Shown here piece after piece: positions 23,135 through 32,023 of a stretch of DNA of 52,112 bases. This DNA is from a virus. Location: positions 1 to 52,112 of the IMG/VR virus record IMGVR_UViG_3300035232_001590, one strand, 5' to 3'. The translations under genes were made by a program, and so were the position numbers. Below the pieces are notes generated by a model that made no database searches, had not been told where the DNA came from, and saw nothing but the letters and a program-made list of their open reading frames with translations. Numbering within the stretch: position 1 is the first letter of the stretch; the number at the start of each line of letters is the position of its first letter.

Positions 23135-25593
23135 GATTCGCAGCTCTCGCCAGATTGCATAGCATTTATACTACATGCAGAAGGTTCATCATTCTCTACT
23201 TCTTTAGAATTTTCTTTATTAGACTTCTCCACTTTACTTGCCGCTCTATTTCTCAAATAATATGTAGTTTTTAATCCAGCTTTCCAGCTAGCAAAGTAAA
23301 TATCATTTAAGTATTTTAAAGATGTAGTTTTATTATAAAGATTAAAACTGACAGCTTGATCTATCCATTTTTGGCGAGAAGAATTACATTCTATAAGTTT
23401 AAACATATCTCTATCGAATGCAGTTTTATATTTTTCCTTAAGATCTTCTGGGATATTTTCGCTTGCTAAAGACAAGTCTCCGTCTATGCTTTTTATAAAA
23501 GAAGACATCTCCGCATTCCAAATACCTTTTTCTTTCATGTCTTTTATGAAATGTTCATTTGTTATATAGAAATTACCACTTTTGTTTTCATAAACAAATA
23601 ATACCGAAAAGTTGGGCTCTATACTCTGTTCAACTCCGTTAATATAACCGATAGTTGCTGTTGGAGCTATCGCCATTACATTGGAATTCCTCATTCCGTA
23701 TTGACTAATGTGTTTCCTAACTTCTTCCCATTTTTTAAATGTTTCAGAGCCTTTTTCTTTTTTACCTCTGTAGCTCATTAAGTTATTATAAGAATCAATA
23801 GGTAATATATTCGAGCTCCACAAAGAACCTTCGTAAGTTTTGTAAAAACCCCTTTCTTTTGCCAACAAAGAACTCGCATAAATTGCATTCATTGAATAAA
23901 ACTCAAAAAGATTATCATTAAATTTTACAGACTCATCGCTGTCTATTTTTATATTTAATTTATGGAGAACGTCGTGAACAGCCATCATTCCCAATCCAAT
24001 CGGGCGATGTTTTAAATTTGAACTAGACGCCTCTTTAGTTGGGTAAAAGTTAAGATCAATAACGTTATCTAATATTCTAATAGCCGTATGAATGGTAGAT
24101 TCTAATTTTTCATAATCAATAACCCACTTAGGTTGTCCGTGAATTTCTTTCTCTATTAAGTGATTTAATAGATTAATAGAACCAAGATTACAAACAGCAG
24201 TTTCTCCTATTTTTGTTTTTTCCCCGCTTTTGTATTCAGAAGCTTTTGTGTGCAAAGTGATTTCCGTGCATAGGTTTGAACTGTGAACCACTCCTTCGTG
24301 CTGATTTGTGTAACGGATGTTGCATGGGTCTTTAAAAGTGTTCCAAGGGTGAGATGTTTCAAAAAGAACTTTTAACATTTTTTTCCACAATTCTTTTGCA
24401 GGAATTATTCGATAGTTTTTTATCAAACCTTTTTTCGCATCATCACATAGCTTATTATAGCGATCATCGAAATCTTTCCCAAAACAATCGTGTAAAGTTT
24501 TTCCATCTTCACCTGCAGTATCTCTTGGGTCGAAAAAATACCAAACATCTTCTTCCTCTACCCTACGCATGAATTCATCGGGAACCCAAGAAGCAGTGTT
24601 CATATCATGACACCTAAGTCTCTCATCGCCAGTATTCCTTCTTAGGTTTAAGAAATCTTCAAAATCTAGATGCCAAGGCTCTAAATATGCACAGCCAGCA
24701 CCTGGACGCTTGCCCCCTTGATTTACCGCAACTAGTAAATCATTATATATTTTAAGCCAAGGAACAAGTCCGCTAGATATACCATTAGTCCCTTGAATAT
24801 GAGAGCCTGTTGAACGAAAGGGGGTAACATCGAGACCAAGTCCTCCAGCAAATTTTGATTTACGAGCCTCTTGCCAAGCTCCATCAAAAATGCCATCTAT
24901 GCTATCGTCAAAAGTATTAAGATAACAAGAGCTTAATTGAGAATGTTTTGTTCCACTATTAAAAAGAGTCGGTGTTGATGGGGTATATAGCATTTTACTA
25001 AACAAATCATAAAACTCTATAGCTTTTTCTTCTTTATTAATTTCGTTTAAAGATAAACCCATAGCAACCCTCATCCAAAAAGATTGAGGAGCCTCCATTA
25101 TCTTGTTATCAGATCTGATAAAGTATCGATCTGATAGAATTTGTATTCCTAGATATTTAAAATTATAATCTCTTCTGATTTTTAGAGCTTCTGATAATTT
25201 TACAAGATCAAAATCTAAAAGCTTTTCGTTTAACCTGTCTTCTTTTACTAACTTTTTAATTCCTTGAATAAAACTTTTTCTATATTGTAGCTTGAATGTG
25301 TCGGAATCAACCCCTTCCTTAAATACTTCTTTATATAAAGTATTGAGAAGTAACTGAGCTGTTGCTTTGGAATAGTTAGGCTCCTTTTCTATCTTTTCTC
25401 TTGCTGATAATATTAAAGCTTGGTCGATTTCTTTAGTAGTGATCTTATCGAACAATTGAAGTTGAGCATCTAACACTATTTCGCTAGCTGAAACATCCTC
25501 TATGTCTTGACACGCTCTCTGAGTGCTTAAATTTATTTTTTCTACTTGAAATTTTTCCAACCTTCCGTTTCTTTTTTTTACATTTATTTCCAT
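23125..25593 (-). CDS. nrdA: Ribonucleotide reductase large subunit, class I
   Basis: 822 residues; reduces ribonucleoside diphosphates. An ATP-cone (1-95) suggests allosteric activity control. Catalytic residues fit: Cys223 (SSCYL), Asn440, Cys442 and Glu444 (SNLCTEI), Cys468 (AVCNLGS), the radical-transfer pair Tyr778-Tyr779 (TTYYLRNRA), and the C-terminal redox pair Cys818/Cys821 (ESCESCQ). It pairs with NrdB at 19318-20331. The gene has a promoter about 63 bases upstream and a leader with a 9-codon mini-ORF, unlike the leaderless promoters elsewhere. The ribosome binding site is poor (GGTG). The Nudix gene overlaps its end. Confidence 0.97.
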   Translation of the reverse strand: MEINVKKRNGRLEKFQVEKINLSTQRACQDIEDVSASEIVLDAQLQLFDKITTKEIDQALILSAREKIEKEPNYSKATAQLLLNTLYKEVFKEGVDSDTFKLQYRKSFIQGIKKLVKEDRLNEKLLDFDLVKLSEALKIRRDYNFKYLGIQILSDRYFIRSDNKIMEAPQSFWMRVAMGLSLNEINKEEKAIEFYDLFSKMLYTPSTPTLFNSGTKHSQLSSCYLNTFDDSIDGIFDGAWQEARKSKFAGGLGLDVTPFRSTGSHIQGTNGISSGLVPWLKIYNDLLVAVNQGGKRPGAGCAYLEPWHLDFEDFLNLRRNTGDERLRCHDMNTASWVPDEFMRRVEEEDVWYFFDPRDTAGEDGKTLHDCFGKDFDDRYNKLCDDAKKGLIKNYRIIPAKELWKKMLKVLFETSHPWNTFKDPCNIRYTNQHEGVVHSSNLCTEITLHTKASEYKSGEKTKIGETAVCNLGSINLLNHLIEKEIHGQPKWVIDYEKLESTIHTAIRILDNVIDLNFYPTKEASSSNLKHRPIGLGMMAVHDVLHKLNIKIDSDESVKFNDNLFEFYSMNAIYASSLLAKERGFYKTYEGSLWSSNILPIDSYNNLMSYRGKKEKGSETFKKWEEVRKHISQYGMRNSNVMAIAPTATIGYINGVEQSIEPNFSVLFVYENKSGNFYITNEHFIKDMKEKGIWNAEMSSFIKSIDGDLSLASENIPEDLKEKYKTAFDRDMFKLIECNSSRQKWIDQAVSFNLYNKTTSLKYLNDIYFASWKAGLKTTYYLRNRAASKVEKSNKENSKEVENDEPSACSINAMQSGESCESCQ

Positions 25594-25619
25594 AAAATTG
25601 TTTACACCAATAGGCGGGG

Positions 25620-25649
25620 TTATTTTGTTGACGAATTTAAAACTGACAT
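25620..25649 (-). CDS. Nine-codon leaderless mini-ORF upstream of nrdA
   Basis: ATG TCA GTT TTA AAT and on to TAA encode MSVLNSSTK. The ATG is 6 bases after the -10 box of the nrdA promoter, exactly the spacing of the leaderless genes here, so it should be translated from the 5' end. Twenty-six bases then separate its stop from the nrdA ATG. It may tune nrdA translation by coupling; it is too short to support by sequence alone. Confidence 0.4.
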   Translation of the reverse strand: MSVLNSSTK

Positions 25650-25655
25650 GTTTGA

Positions 25656-25684
25656 ATCTTATACAAAAGACCCAACAAAGTCAA
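25656..25684 (-). promoter_or_regulatory. Sigma70-like promoter for nrdA
   Basis: Minus strand TTGACT (25684-25679), 17-base spacer, TAAGAT (25661-25656). The predicted +1 is near 25649, giving a leader of about 56 bases that contains the mini-ORF. Confidence 0.7.
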
Positions 25685-25693
25685 GAAAATAAA

Positions 25694-26635
25694 TTACAAA
25701 TTATTCAGAAACCATGAATATGTTTTAGTAATTCCTTCTTCAAGAGAGGTTTGCGGATAAAAACCTAAACCGTTAATTCTTGAGTTGTCCATTTTTTTTC
25801 TAAAAGTTCCGTCAGGTTTATTTTTATCAAAAATAATATCCCCTTTATATTTTAAAATTTTTTTAATTTTTAATAAAAGATCTAGGATGGAAAGTTCTTC
25901 ATCTGATCCACAGTTTATATGAGAAATTTTTTGAGAATAAATCTGTTCTGCATCTACATTCTCTATGCAATATAATATAGCATCAGCCAAATCTTCGCAA
26001 AACAAAAACTCTCTTAAAGGTTTTCCGCTCCCCCAAAGTTCTATTGATTTTTTGTTTTCGACCTTAGCTGAATGAACTTTATTAATTAACGCAGGGAGAA
26101 CATGTGAAGATTTTAAATCAAAATTGTCATTTGGTCCATATAGATTACAGGGCATTATTGAATAAAAATTAGACCCATGTTGATTATAAAAACTTTCACA
26201 CATTTTTAAAGTTGCAATTTTAGCTATAGCATAAGCTTCATTTGTAGGCTCCAAATATCCAGAGAGTAAGTCTTCCTCTTTTATGGGTTCCTTAAATGTG
26301 TTTGGATATATACAAGACGACCCTAAGTTGATAAGTTTTTTTATTCCATAAGCATGACAAGCATTAACTATGTTTGCTCCTATTGATATATTATCTGAGA
26401 TGAAATCTGCTTTGTAATTGTTATTAGCAAGTATCCCACCAACTTTAGCAGCGCAGAGTATCACTGTATCAAAATTAATATTCTTAAAGAAATTTAGAAC
26501 ATCAGATTGTTTTCTCAAATCTAGCTCGCATCTAGACCTTGTTATTATATTTGAGTAGCCAGATTCGGTAAGTTTTTTGTGTACGGCAGATCCCACCATA
26601 CCTCCATGGCCTGCAAGAAATATAGTTTTACTCAC
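25694..26635 (-). CDS. fcl: GDP-L-fucose synthase
   Basis: 313 residues, short-chain dehydrogenase fold. NADP-binding start is LAGHGGMVGSA (7-17). Catalytic residues are Ser107 (GSSCIYP) and the Tyr135-x3-Lys139 pair (AYAIAK). It converts GDP-4-keto-6-deoxymannose to GDP-L-fucose by epimerisation and reduction, the step after the dehydratase encoded directly upstream (8-base overlap). It is the last gene of the long glycan operon; the nrdA promoter follows. Product identity as fucose rests on family resemblance; a colitose-type variant is possible. Confidence 0.92.
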   Translation of the reverse strand: MSKTIFLAGHGGMVGSAVHKKLTESGYSNIITRSRCELDLRKQSDVLNFFKNINFDTVILCAAKVGGILANNNYKADFISDNISIGANIVNACHAYGIKKLINLGSSCIYPNTFKEPIKEEDLLSGYLEPTNEAYAIAKIATLKMCESFYNQHGSNFYSIMPCNLYGPNDNFDLKSSHVLPALINKVHSAKVENKKSIELWGSGKPLREFLFCEDLADAILYCIENVDAEQIYSQKISHINCGSDEELSILDLLLKIKKILKYKGDIIFDKNKPDGTFRKKMDNSRINGLGFYPQTSLEEGITKTYSWFLNNL

Positions 26636-27701
26636 TAGATAATTTTGTATAATCGCTTTGATACATTTTGTTTACTAAACCTTTAAAATCTGTTTTTCTT
26701 TTCCAGTTCAATTCTTCTTCCGCTTTAGTAGGGTCGCCACAGAGCTCATAAACCTCCGCTGGTCTGTAAAATTTAGGATCAACCGACATGATTAAGTGTC
26801 CCCCTTTCTTACTATAATATTTTTCAGAATCGCTTTCGCCTGTTTTGTAAAAATCTATGTTTGCGCATTTTAATGATTCTTCTAAAAATTCTCTTATAGT
26901 GTGCATTTCTCCGCTAGCTAAAACATAATTGCGAGGGTCACCAGTTTGATTCAACATTAACCAAACACCCTCCATGAAATCTTCTGCATCACTCCAATCT
27001 CTTTGAGCGTCTAAGTTTCCTAGAGAAAAATATGGGATCTCTACAGAATGTAAGTTCGATTTTTCTAAAGCTATTTTAAATTTAGCAATATTATAAGTAA
27101 TTTTTCTAGTAACAAAATCAATGCCTCGCCTAATTCCTTCATGGTTGAATAACCACCCCTGAACCGCGTATAAATTGTAGGACTCTTTGTAGACTCTAAC
27201 TATATGCCTAGCAGCACACTTGGCTGCTCCGTAGGGGGATTGGGGCCGAAGAGGGTGCTCATCATTTTGAGGGCTATAAACTACATCCCCAAACTCCTCA
27301 GAAGAACCAGCATTATAGAATCTGCATTTAGGGGCAAACCTTCTTATTGATTCTAGTATATGTAAAACTGCATCTGCGTCCGTACCCCATGTTTGAATGG
27401 GGTACTTCCAGCTTCCAGCAACAAAAGACTGAGCGGCAAAATTAATAAAATAATCAGGATCTATATCTATTATGCAATCTCTAATACTATGCGCATCATT
27501 CAAGTCAAGATCAATAATCTCAAAATAAGGATTACCCTCAAGATGAGCTATATTTTCATGATTTTTTACGCTCAACCTTCTAACTGATCCGTAAATTTTA
27601 AAATCAGTTTTTCCAAATTCTTTAGTGAATAAATTTATCAAATAATCACACATAAGACTTCCGTCTTGACCTGTTATTCCAGTTACTAATATTTTTTTCA
27701 T
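26628..27701 (-). CDS. gmd: GDP-mannose 4,6-dehydratase
   Basis: 357 residues, extended SDR. TGITGQDGS (7-15) binds NADP. AGSSEEFG (131-138) carries the catalytic Ser/Glu, and SPYGAAKCAA gives Tyr157-x3-Lys161. The NHEGIRRG and AQRDWSDAEDFMEG stretches are typical of Gmd. It makes GDP-4-keto-6-deoxy-D-mannose from GDP-mannose for the fucose synthase downstream. No GDP-mannose-forming enzyme is in view, so GDP-mannose probably comes from the host. It starts 1 base after the epimerase stop. Confidence 0.95.
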   Translation of the reverse strand: MKKILVTGITGQDGSLMCDYLINLFTKEFGKTDFKIYGSVRRLSVKNHENIAHLEGNPYFEIIDLDLNDAHSIRDCIIDIDPDYFINFAAQSFVAGSWKYPIQTWGTDADAVLHILESIRRFAPKCRFYNAGSSEEFGDVVYSPQNDEHPLRPQSPYGAAKCAARHIVRVYKESYNLYAVQGWLFNHEGIRRGIDFVTRKITYNIAKFKIALEKSNLHSVEIPYFSLGNLDAQRDWSDAEDFMEGVWLMLNQTGDPRNYVLASGEMHTIREFLEESLKCANIDFYKTGESDSEKYYSKKGGHLIMSVDPKFYRPAEVYELCGDPTKAEEELNWKRKTDFKGLVNKMYQSDYTKLSSE

Positions 27702-27702
27702 G

Positions 27703-28611
27703 TTATATGTTTATGTTTTTAATCCAATTAGGTATCCAGTCTTCGACTAGAACCGTAGGTTTCCAGCCTAAAAGTTTTTTTGCTTTCGAATTATCTGCCA
27801 ATGTTTGCTTCGGTTCAAGCCTTTCAGGCAAGTACTCTCTTTCTCCACCGATTAGATCAGCTATTTGATTGACAGACCTATTGTCTCCATTACCGACATT
27901 TATGACTTCTCCAGATCCAACATTGGGAGACTCCATAGCTAATAGGTTAGCTCTGGCTACATCTTTAACATATGTAAAGTCTCTTTTTTGCTCTCCATCT
28001 CCATATATAGTCATTGGCTTTCCTTCTAGCTTTTGCTTTGCAAAAATACCCATAACCAAACAATAAGCACCAGTTAAAGCTTGACGCTCTCCAAAAACAT
28101 TAAAGTACCTAAGGCTAACCGTTTCTAAATCGTAACAATGATTAAAAACTGTACAGTACTGCTCGCCTATTAGTTTTTGTAAACCATATGGACTTAGGGG
28201 ATCTGTTGGATGATCTTCTGGAGTGGGGAAAATTGAAGCATTTCCATATGCAGAAGAACTGGCGCTATAAACAACTCTTTTTGTCCCAGCCTCTTTAGCA
28301 CAATGCAAAACATTTAATGTTCCTGTTACATTTATTTTATTAAACTCGTGAGGGTCTTCTATTGAAGGTTGAACTCTAGCTAATGCAGCTAAATGAAAGA
28401 TTCCATTTGAGCCCCTCATTATATGAATCATGGCATTAAAATTAATTGGATCAGATATGTCTAACACATATAAATCCGCTTTAGGATTGATGTTTTCTTT
28501 TTTTCCTGTTGATAAATTATCAATTACTGAAACTTCATGCCCTTCATCTATTAATAAATCAATCAAATTACTACCTATAAAACCTGCTCCTCCTGTTACT
28601 ATATATTTCAT
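27703..28611 (-). CDS. NAD-dependent sugar epimerase (UDP-glucose 4-epimerase-like)
   Basis: 302 residues, extended [12 protein letters not shown] (7-15), SASSSAYG (116-123) and SPYGLQK with Tyr142 and Lys146 are the cofactor and catalytic landmarks. [13 protein letters not shown] and [16 protein letters not shown] are standard for UDP-sugar 4-epimerases and decarboxylases. It probably interconverts UDP-Glc/Gal or the N-acetyl or uronic forms. Placed beside a UDP-sugar dehydrogenase-like gene, a UDP-uronic acid epimerase is attractive. Substrate is not decided by sequence. Confidence 0.88.
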   Translation of the reverse strand: MKYIVTGGAGFIGSNLIDLLIDEGHEVSVIDNLSTGKKENINPKADLYVLDISDPINFNAMIHIMRGSNGIFHLAALARVQPSIEDPHEFNKINVTGTLNVLHCAKEAGTKRVVYSASSSAYGNASIFPTPEDHPTDPLSPYGLQKLIGEQYCTVFNHCYDLETVSLRYFNVFGERQALTGAYCLVMGIFAKQKLEGKPMTIYGDGEQKRDFTYVKDVARANLLAMESPNVGSGEVINVGNGDNRSVNQIADLIGGEREYLPERLEPKQTLADNSKAKKLLGWKPTVLVEDWIPNWIKNINI

Positions 28612-28615
28612 ATGT

Positions 28616-29470
28616 TTATTGCGTTACTGCTGATGAAAAATTCTCCCAATCTTTTTCTGGTCTAACATTTAAGTTTGTTTCCCATGCCCCTTTTAATACA
28701 TTTGGATCAATTTCGTTGTCAATCATTAAGTTGATAAAAGAATTAATGTCTTTGGGGAAGCATGTACCACCGAATCCAGACTTCCCATCATGCCCAGGAA
28801 CTTGAAAGTGGCTTATACCTATCCTTCCGTCTGAAAGCACTCCCTCCATCACTTGATCATAATCAATATCCATCTTATCACACAAAAGCTTTACTTCATT
28901 GAAGTAACTAATTTTTGTCGCAAAAAAACAATTAGCAATATATTTTATCATTTCCGTAGAGTTGCTATCCATTAAGAACGTCTTAACTCCAGGGAAACGA
29001 CTTTCATATAAAGACACGATTTGCGCAGGAACTCCATGTATGTTAGAGTAAAAACCTTTGGGGAACCCAACAATATTCCTGGAGGGCGTGATAAAATCCA
29101 AACGAGCCGTTCTGGCGGTTAGGAATTCTGGAGAGTGAAATATTTTTAGCTTAGGAAACTCCTCTTGCAAGGACAACGTAGTCCCAATTGGAACTGTTGA
29201 TTTAATCACAAAAATTGAAGAAGATCCAAGATTATTAACCTCATTGAAACAAGATTTTATAATCGAAAGGTCGCACTTTCCATTTTCAGAAAGTGACATG
29301 GGAGTGGGCAAGCAAACAAAAACAATATCTTGCCCTACACATTCCTTGAGGGTATTTGCGGATCGCTTGGGATCCTTGTCGAAAACCTTTAAGTCATCTA
29401 CATGGTGAATAAAACCCGCAGAAATTGCTGACCCAACAAATCCATTTCCTATTATTCCAATTTTATTCAT
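28616..29470 (-). CDS. UDP-glucose/GDP-mannose dehydrogenase family, C-terminally short
   Basis: 284 residues from ATG 29470; an upstream in-frame ATG at 29482 adds only [15 protein letters not shown] (5-15) is the NAD-binding Rossmann motif. [15 protein letters not shown] and [13 protein letters not shown] with catalytic Cys237 identify the family, which oxidises the C6 hydroxyl of a nucleotide sugar to a carboxylate. The family is usually 390-450 residues; the third domain, which holds part of the UDP site, is missing. The enzyme may therefore use a different donor or dimerise differently. It overlaps the 41-aa gene by 8 bases. Confidence 0.88.
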   Translation of the reverse strand: MNKIGIIGNGFVGSAISAGFIHHVDDLKVFDKDPKRSANTLKECVGQDIVFVCLPTPMSLSENGKCDLSIIKSCFNEVNNLGSSSIFVIKSTVPIGTTLSLQEEFPKLKIFHSPEFLTARTARLDFITPSRNIVGFPKGFYSNIHGVPAQIVSLYESRFPGVKTFLMDSNSTEMIKYIANCFFATKISYFNEVKLLCDKMDIDYDQVMEGVLSDGRIGISHFQVPGHDGKSGFGGTCFPKDINSFINLMIDNEIDPNVLKGAWETNLNVRPEKDWENFSSAVTQ

Positions 29471-29588
29471 TCCTAAATGCAATTAAACTTCTTTCTAGAC
29501 CTATTTTTTTAAAAGAAGTGCCTCCTACGAATTCGTCAACCGCCCTCATGACAGTATCTTGATAGTTAGGACTGATGTAATCTTTCAT
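29463..29588 (-). CDS. 41-aa small protein in the glycan operon
   Basis: ATG 29588 to TAA 29465-29463, 41 residues (start MKDYISPNYQDTVMRAVDEF). It fills the gap between the short aminotransferase and the dehydrogenase, and its end overlaps the next ATG by 8 bases, as true genes do in this operon. A weak promoter-like TTGAAA-N16-TATTAT lies 13 bases before it, inside the aminotransferase end. No family recognised. It could be a remnant of a longer sugar gene. Confidence 0.5.
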   Translation of the reverse strand: MKDYISPNYQDTVMRAVDEFVGGTSFKKIGLERSLIAFRNE

Positions 29589-29591
29589 AAC

Positions 29592-30221
29592 TTAATTGCC
29601 TATAATAGTGTTGTTTTTAAAAATTTCAAATTCAGTTAAATTTCGATAACCATTCCTCTCTTCTTGGTCAGTATTATGTTCAGGGTAATTTTGCATTAAA
29701 GCTAGACCAACAGATGCTTGTTGTGGTGTCATGTACATATTCCAACCAAGCATATCTATGTTATCATCTTTATAAAACTTTTCACTACGACCTTCGTATC
29801 TAGCTTTTTTAAACCATTCTACCGCATCCTTATTGTCAGTTAGAATCATTCCACCTTTACCTATGGGTAATTGTTTTTTTATATGAAAAGACAAGCACAT
29901 ATAAGATTTAGGGATATACATGTTTGATGTTAATCTTTTTGCAGCATCATAAATCGGATAAGGTTTTAATTGATAAATACCATCCCAGTCATTAGTTTCC
30001 ACAGTCTTGTCGAATATAACATTTCCTCCAGAATGAATTATACTCATGGGTACTGAAAGGTATGTCTTTGAAGGTATTGTTACATCCTTAGCATTTAAAT
30101 ATTTACAACATAGAAACAATGCATTTGTACAACTATCAACCGCAACAGCAAAAGGCGATTTTGTGTAAGAAGCAATTGCATCTTCAAATTCTTTAACAAT
30201 TTTATATGGGTTGTACGTCAT
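29592..30221 (-). CDS. DegT/StrS-family aminotransferase, half-size
   Basis: 209 residues, against about 370-400 for the family. The N-terminal PLP domain is complete: AVDSCTNALFL (substrate and cofactor loop), YDAAKRL (Asp92), and SFHIKKQLPIGKGGMILT with the probable Schiff-base Lys116. The whole C-terminal domain is absent. It may still bind PLP as a dimer, work with another protein, or be a decayed copy. A full-size relative is encoded at 36493-37659. Because the key residues are kept, I think it is functional. Confidence 0.8.
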   Translation of the reverse strand: MTYNPYKIVKEFEDAIASYTKSPFAVAVDSCTNALFLCCKYLNAKDVTIPSKTYLSVPMSIIHSGGNVIFDKTVETNDWDGIYQLKPYPIYDAAKRLTSNMYIPKSYMCLSFHIKKQLPIGKGGMILTDNKDAVEWFKKARYEGRSEKFYKDDNIDMLGWNMYMTPQQASVGLALMQNYPEHNTDQEERNGYRNLTEFEIFKNNTIIGN

Positions 30222-30229
30222 CTTTTAAG

Positions 30230-30718
30230 TTAAAGATTTATTTTTCCACATACATGAGCTTCGCCCGATACCGTAAACAAATGCTGCGCATTAGAAATGG
30301 GTTGCATTAATTTATCTTTTAAACAACAAAACATAAATTTACTCTGACTTTCAATCCAGATCCATCTTAATGGAAAAGAATCATTCTTCACATAAGATTC
30401 TTTTGTTAATGTTATAGAAGGATAGTTGTTTTTGGCTTTTTCATCCATGTCTGAAATGTTACCTTTCGCATAACCTCTATTGTTTTGGTTTTTACATTGC
30501 TTACCTCTGCTTGCTACAGAAGGCATTGGCATATACTCAAAACTAACATTAGTCATATGTAAATATCCGCATAAACCAACCTCTTTTCCCCCTAACTCTT
30601 TACCTAATTCATCATAATTTTCAGGCGAAACCCAAACAATACGAAATAAAGTATCAGGGTCGTGTGTTTTTACATCTTCAGCACAGGGGGAGTATGCTAC
30701 ATAATATTTATTAATCAT
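30230..30718 (-). CDS. 162-aa hypothetical protein
   Basis: A soluble protein (start MINKYYVAYSPCAEDVKTHD) with six or so Cys and several Trp, and no motif I recognise. It lies between an aminotransferase and a methyltransferase gene and overlaps the latter by 4 bases, so it belongs to the glycan operon. It might be an enzyme of sugar tailoring, but nothing in the sequence shows a reaction. Confidence 0.72.
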   Translation of the reverse strand: MINKYYVAYSPCAEDVKTHDPDTLFRIVWVSPENYDELGKELGGKEVGLCGYLHMTNVSFEYMPMPSVASRGKQCKNQNNRGYAKGNISDMDEKAKNNYPSITLTKESYVKNDSFPLRWIWIESQSKFMFCCLKDKLMQPISNAQHLFTVSGEAHVCGKINL

Positions 30719-31341
30719 TTGATTACCCTTATGGTGAATTCATAGCAACCATAATCATGTATTAATGATACATTTTTTGAAAAATTGTTTTTGCAAAAAT
30801 CAAAAAAATTACAAGGGTTAGCATAAAATAATTCATCTTTCATTTTTTCTTTATCTGAATAAGATGTTAAGGCATTAAAAGAAAAACCTAATTTACTGTA
30901 ATCATTTAATGTATGCAATGAGGATTTTACATAATCTACCCAATCTTCTTCATTGGCATCAAGCTTCATATTGAAAATACCATTAGCCACGCTATAATCA
31001 CAAACATGTTCTAAGGTATTTGAAACTTTAAAGGAACAATTAGGTTCACCTTCACAATAAATTTTGGCATGCCTGATCATTTCTGGAGAAATATCAGATC
31101 CGTAATATTTAAATGAGGATAAAATTTCTGTTTTGTTTTTTAAGAACTTTACTAATTCTCCATAACCGCAGCCCAAGTCATTGATCGAGAATTTATTTAA
31201 GGAAGGATTGATTATTTTTACTAACTGATCAAAGCTAGTATAAATTCTATCTAAATCATTCCATACCACCCCTTTTGGAGTTGCTCCATGCTCTTTAATT
31301 GCTTGAGAAAAAAAATCTCTAACTTTGTTTTCGATTTCCAT
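30715..31341 (-). CDS. Class I SAM-dependent methyltransferase
   Basis: 208 residues. INDLGCGYGELVKFL (53-67) is the SAM-binding motif I, KYYGSDISPEMIRHAK supplies the acidic residue for the ribose, and a later FNMKLDANEEDW region follows the usual strand order. It probably methylates a sugar or an amino group on one, given glycosyltransferase and WbqC neighbours. It overlaps the WbqC-like gene by 23 bases. Confidence 0.85.
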   Translation of the reverse strand: MEIENKVRDFFSQAIKEHGATPKGVVWNDLDRIYTSFDQLVKIINPSLNKFSINDLGCGYGELVKFLKNKTEILSSFKYYGSDISPEMIRHAKIYCEGEPNCSFKVSNTLEHVCDYSVANGIFNMKLDANEEDWVDYVKSSLHTLNDYSKLGFSFNALTSYSDKEKMKDELFYANPCNFFDFCKNNFSKNVSLIHDYGCYEFTIRVIK

Positions 31342-32023
31342 ATTTTAAATAATTTTTTGTTTCCTTAATTCCTAAATTAAAAAACATATCAAAAATAGAT
31401 ACCGCATGATCAAACCCTCCCCAGCATTGGTTGTACTGTTTATAATTAGAAAAATCAAACCAATGAACATTTATATTTTCATTATTTAATTTTTTTACAT
31501 CTAAATAGCATTTTGCAGCGGGGCCACTAAAGTAGTCGGTACAATTTCTTTGTTTGCATATATTCAATAACCTTTCGTTCCTGTCTCCTTCTATTATAAT
31601 ATCATCATGATGAATTATTCTAGTTTTAATAAACAAATAATCTAATATTTTTTTTAAAAAAAATAAATTAATCTTGCTTAAATTATTTTCACCTTCAATT
31701 TCATTATACCAATTTTTAACTATCGGATAAACTTCGTCAAAAAAAACAGCTTTAGAATAATTAGCTGAAATAGTTTTTAAATGCTTTATATTCCACCTGT
31801 TTGTTGAGACAACAGCATCAGATATAGACTGACCAAAATTAGATGAAACAGGAATTGTAATCCATTCGACACCTTTGGGGGTTTTTATTTTATTTCGATT
31901 TCGCCAATCATTTTTTGTATACTGGACACAATCATAAACAACAAATTCATCAACTAAAGATATCGAATCTATATATCCTTTCCAAGGAATATAGTTAGAT
32001 TGATTGATCATTATGCTTTTCAT
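31319..32023 (-). CDS. WbqC-family protein
   Basis: 234 residues. The start MINQSNYIPWKGYIDSI and the segments YDCVQYTKNDWRNRNKIKT and HHDDIIIEGDRNERL match the WbqC family (PF08889), which occurs in O-antigen and capsule loci and is thought to act in amino-sugar biosynthesis, with no settled reaction. Its end GGFDHAVSIFDMFFNLG is also typical. Surrounding genes are methyltransferases and glycosyltransferases, as in bacterial O-antigen clusters. Function remains inferred from context. Confidence 0.88.
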   Translation of the reverse strand: MKSIMINQSNYIPWKGYIDSISLVDEFVVYDCVQYTKNDWRNRNKIKTPKGVEWITIPVSSNFGQSISDAVVSTNRWNIKHLKTISANYSKAVFFDEVYPIVKNWYNEIEGENNLSKINLFFLKKILDYLFIKTRIIHHDDIIIEGDRNERLLNICKQRNCTDYFSGPAAKCYLDVKKLNNENINVHWFDFSNYKQYNQCWGGFDHAVSIFDMFFNLGIKETKNYLKYGNRKQS

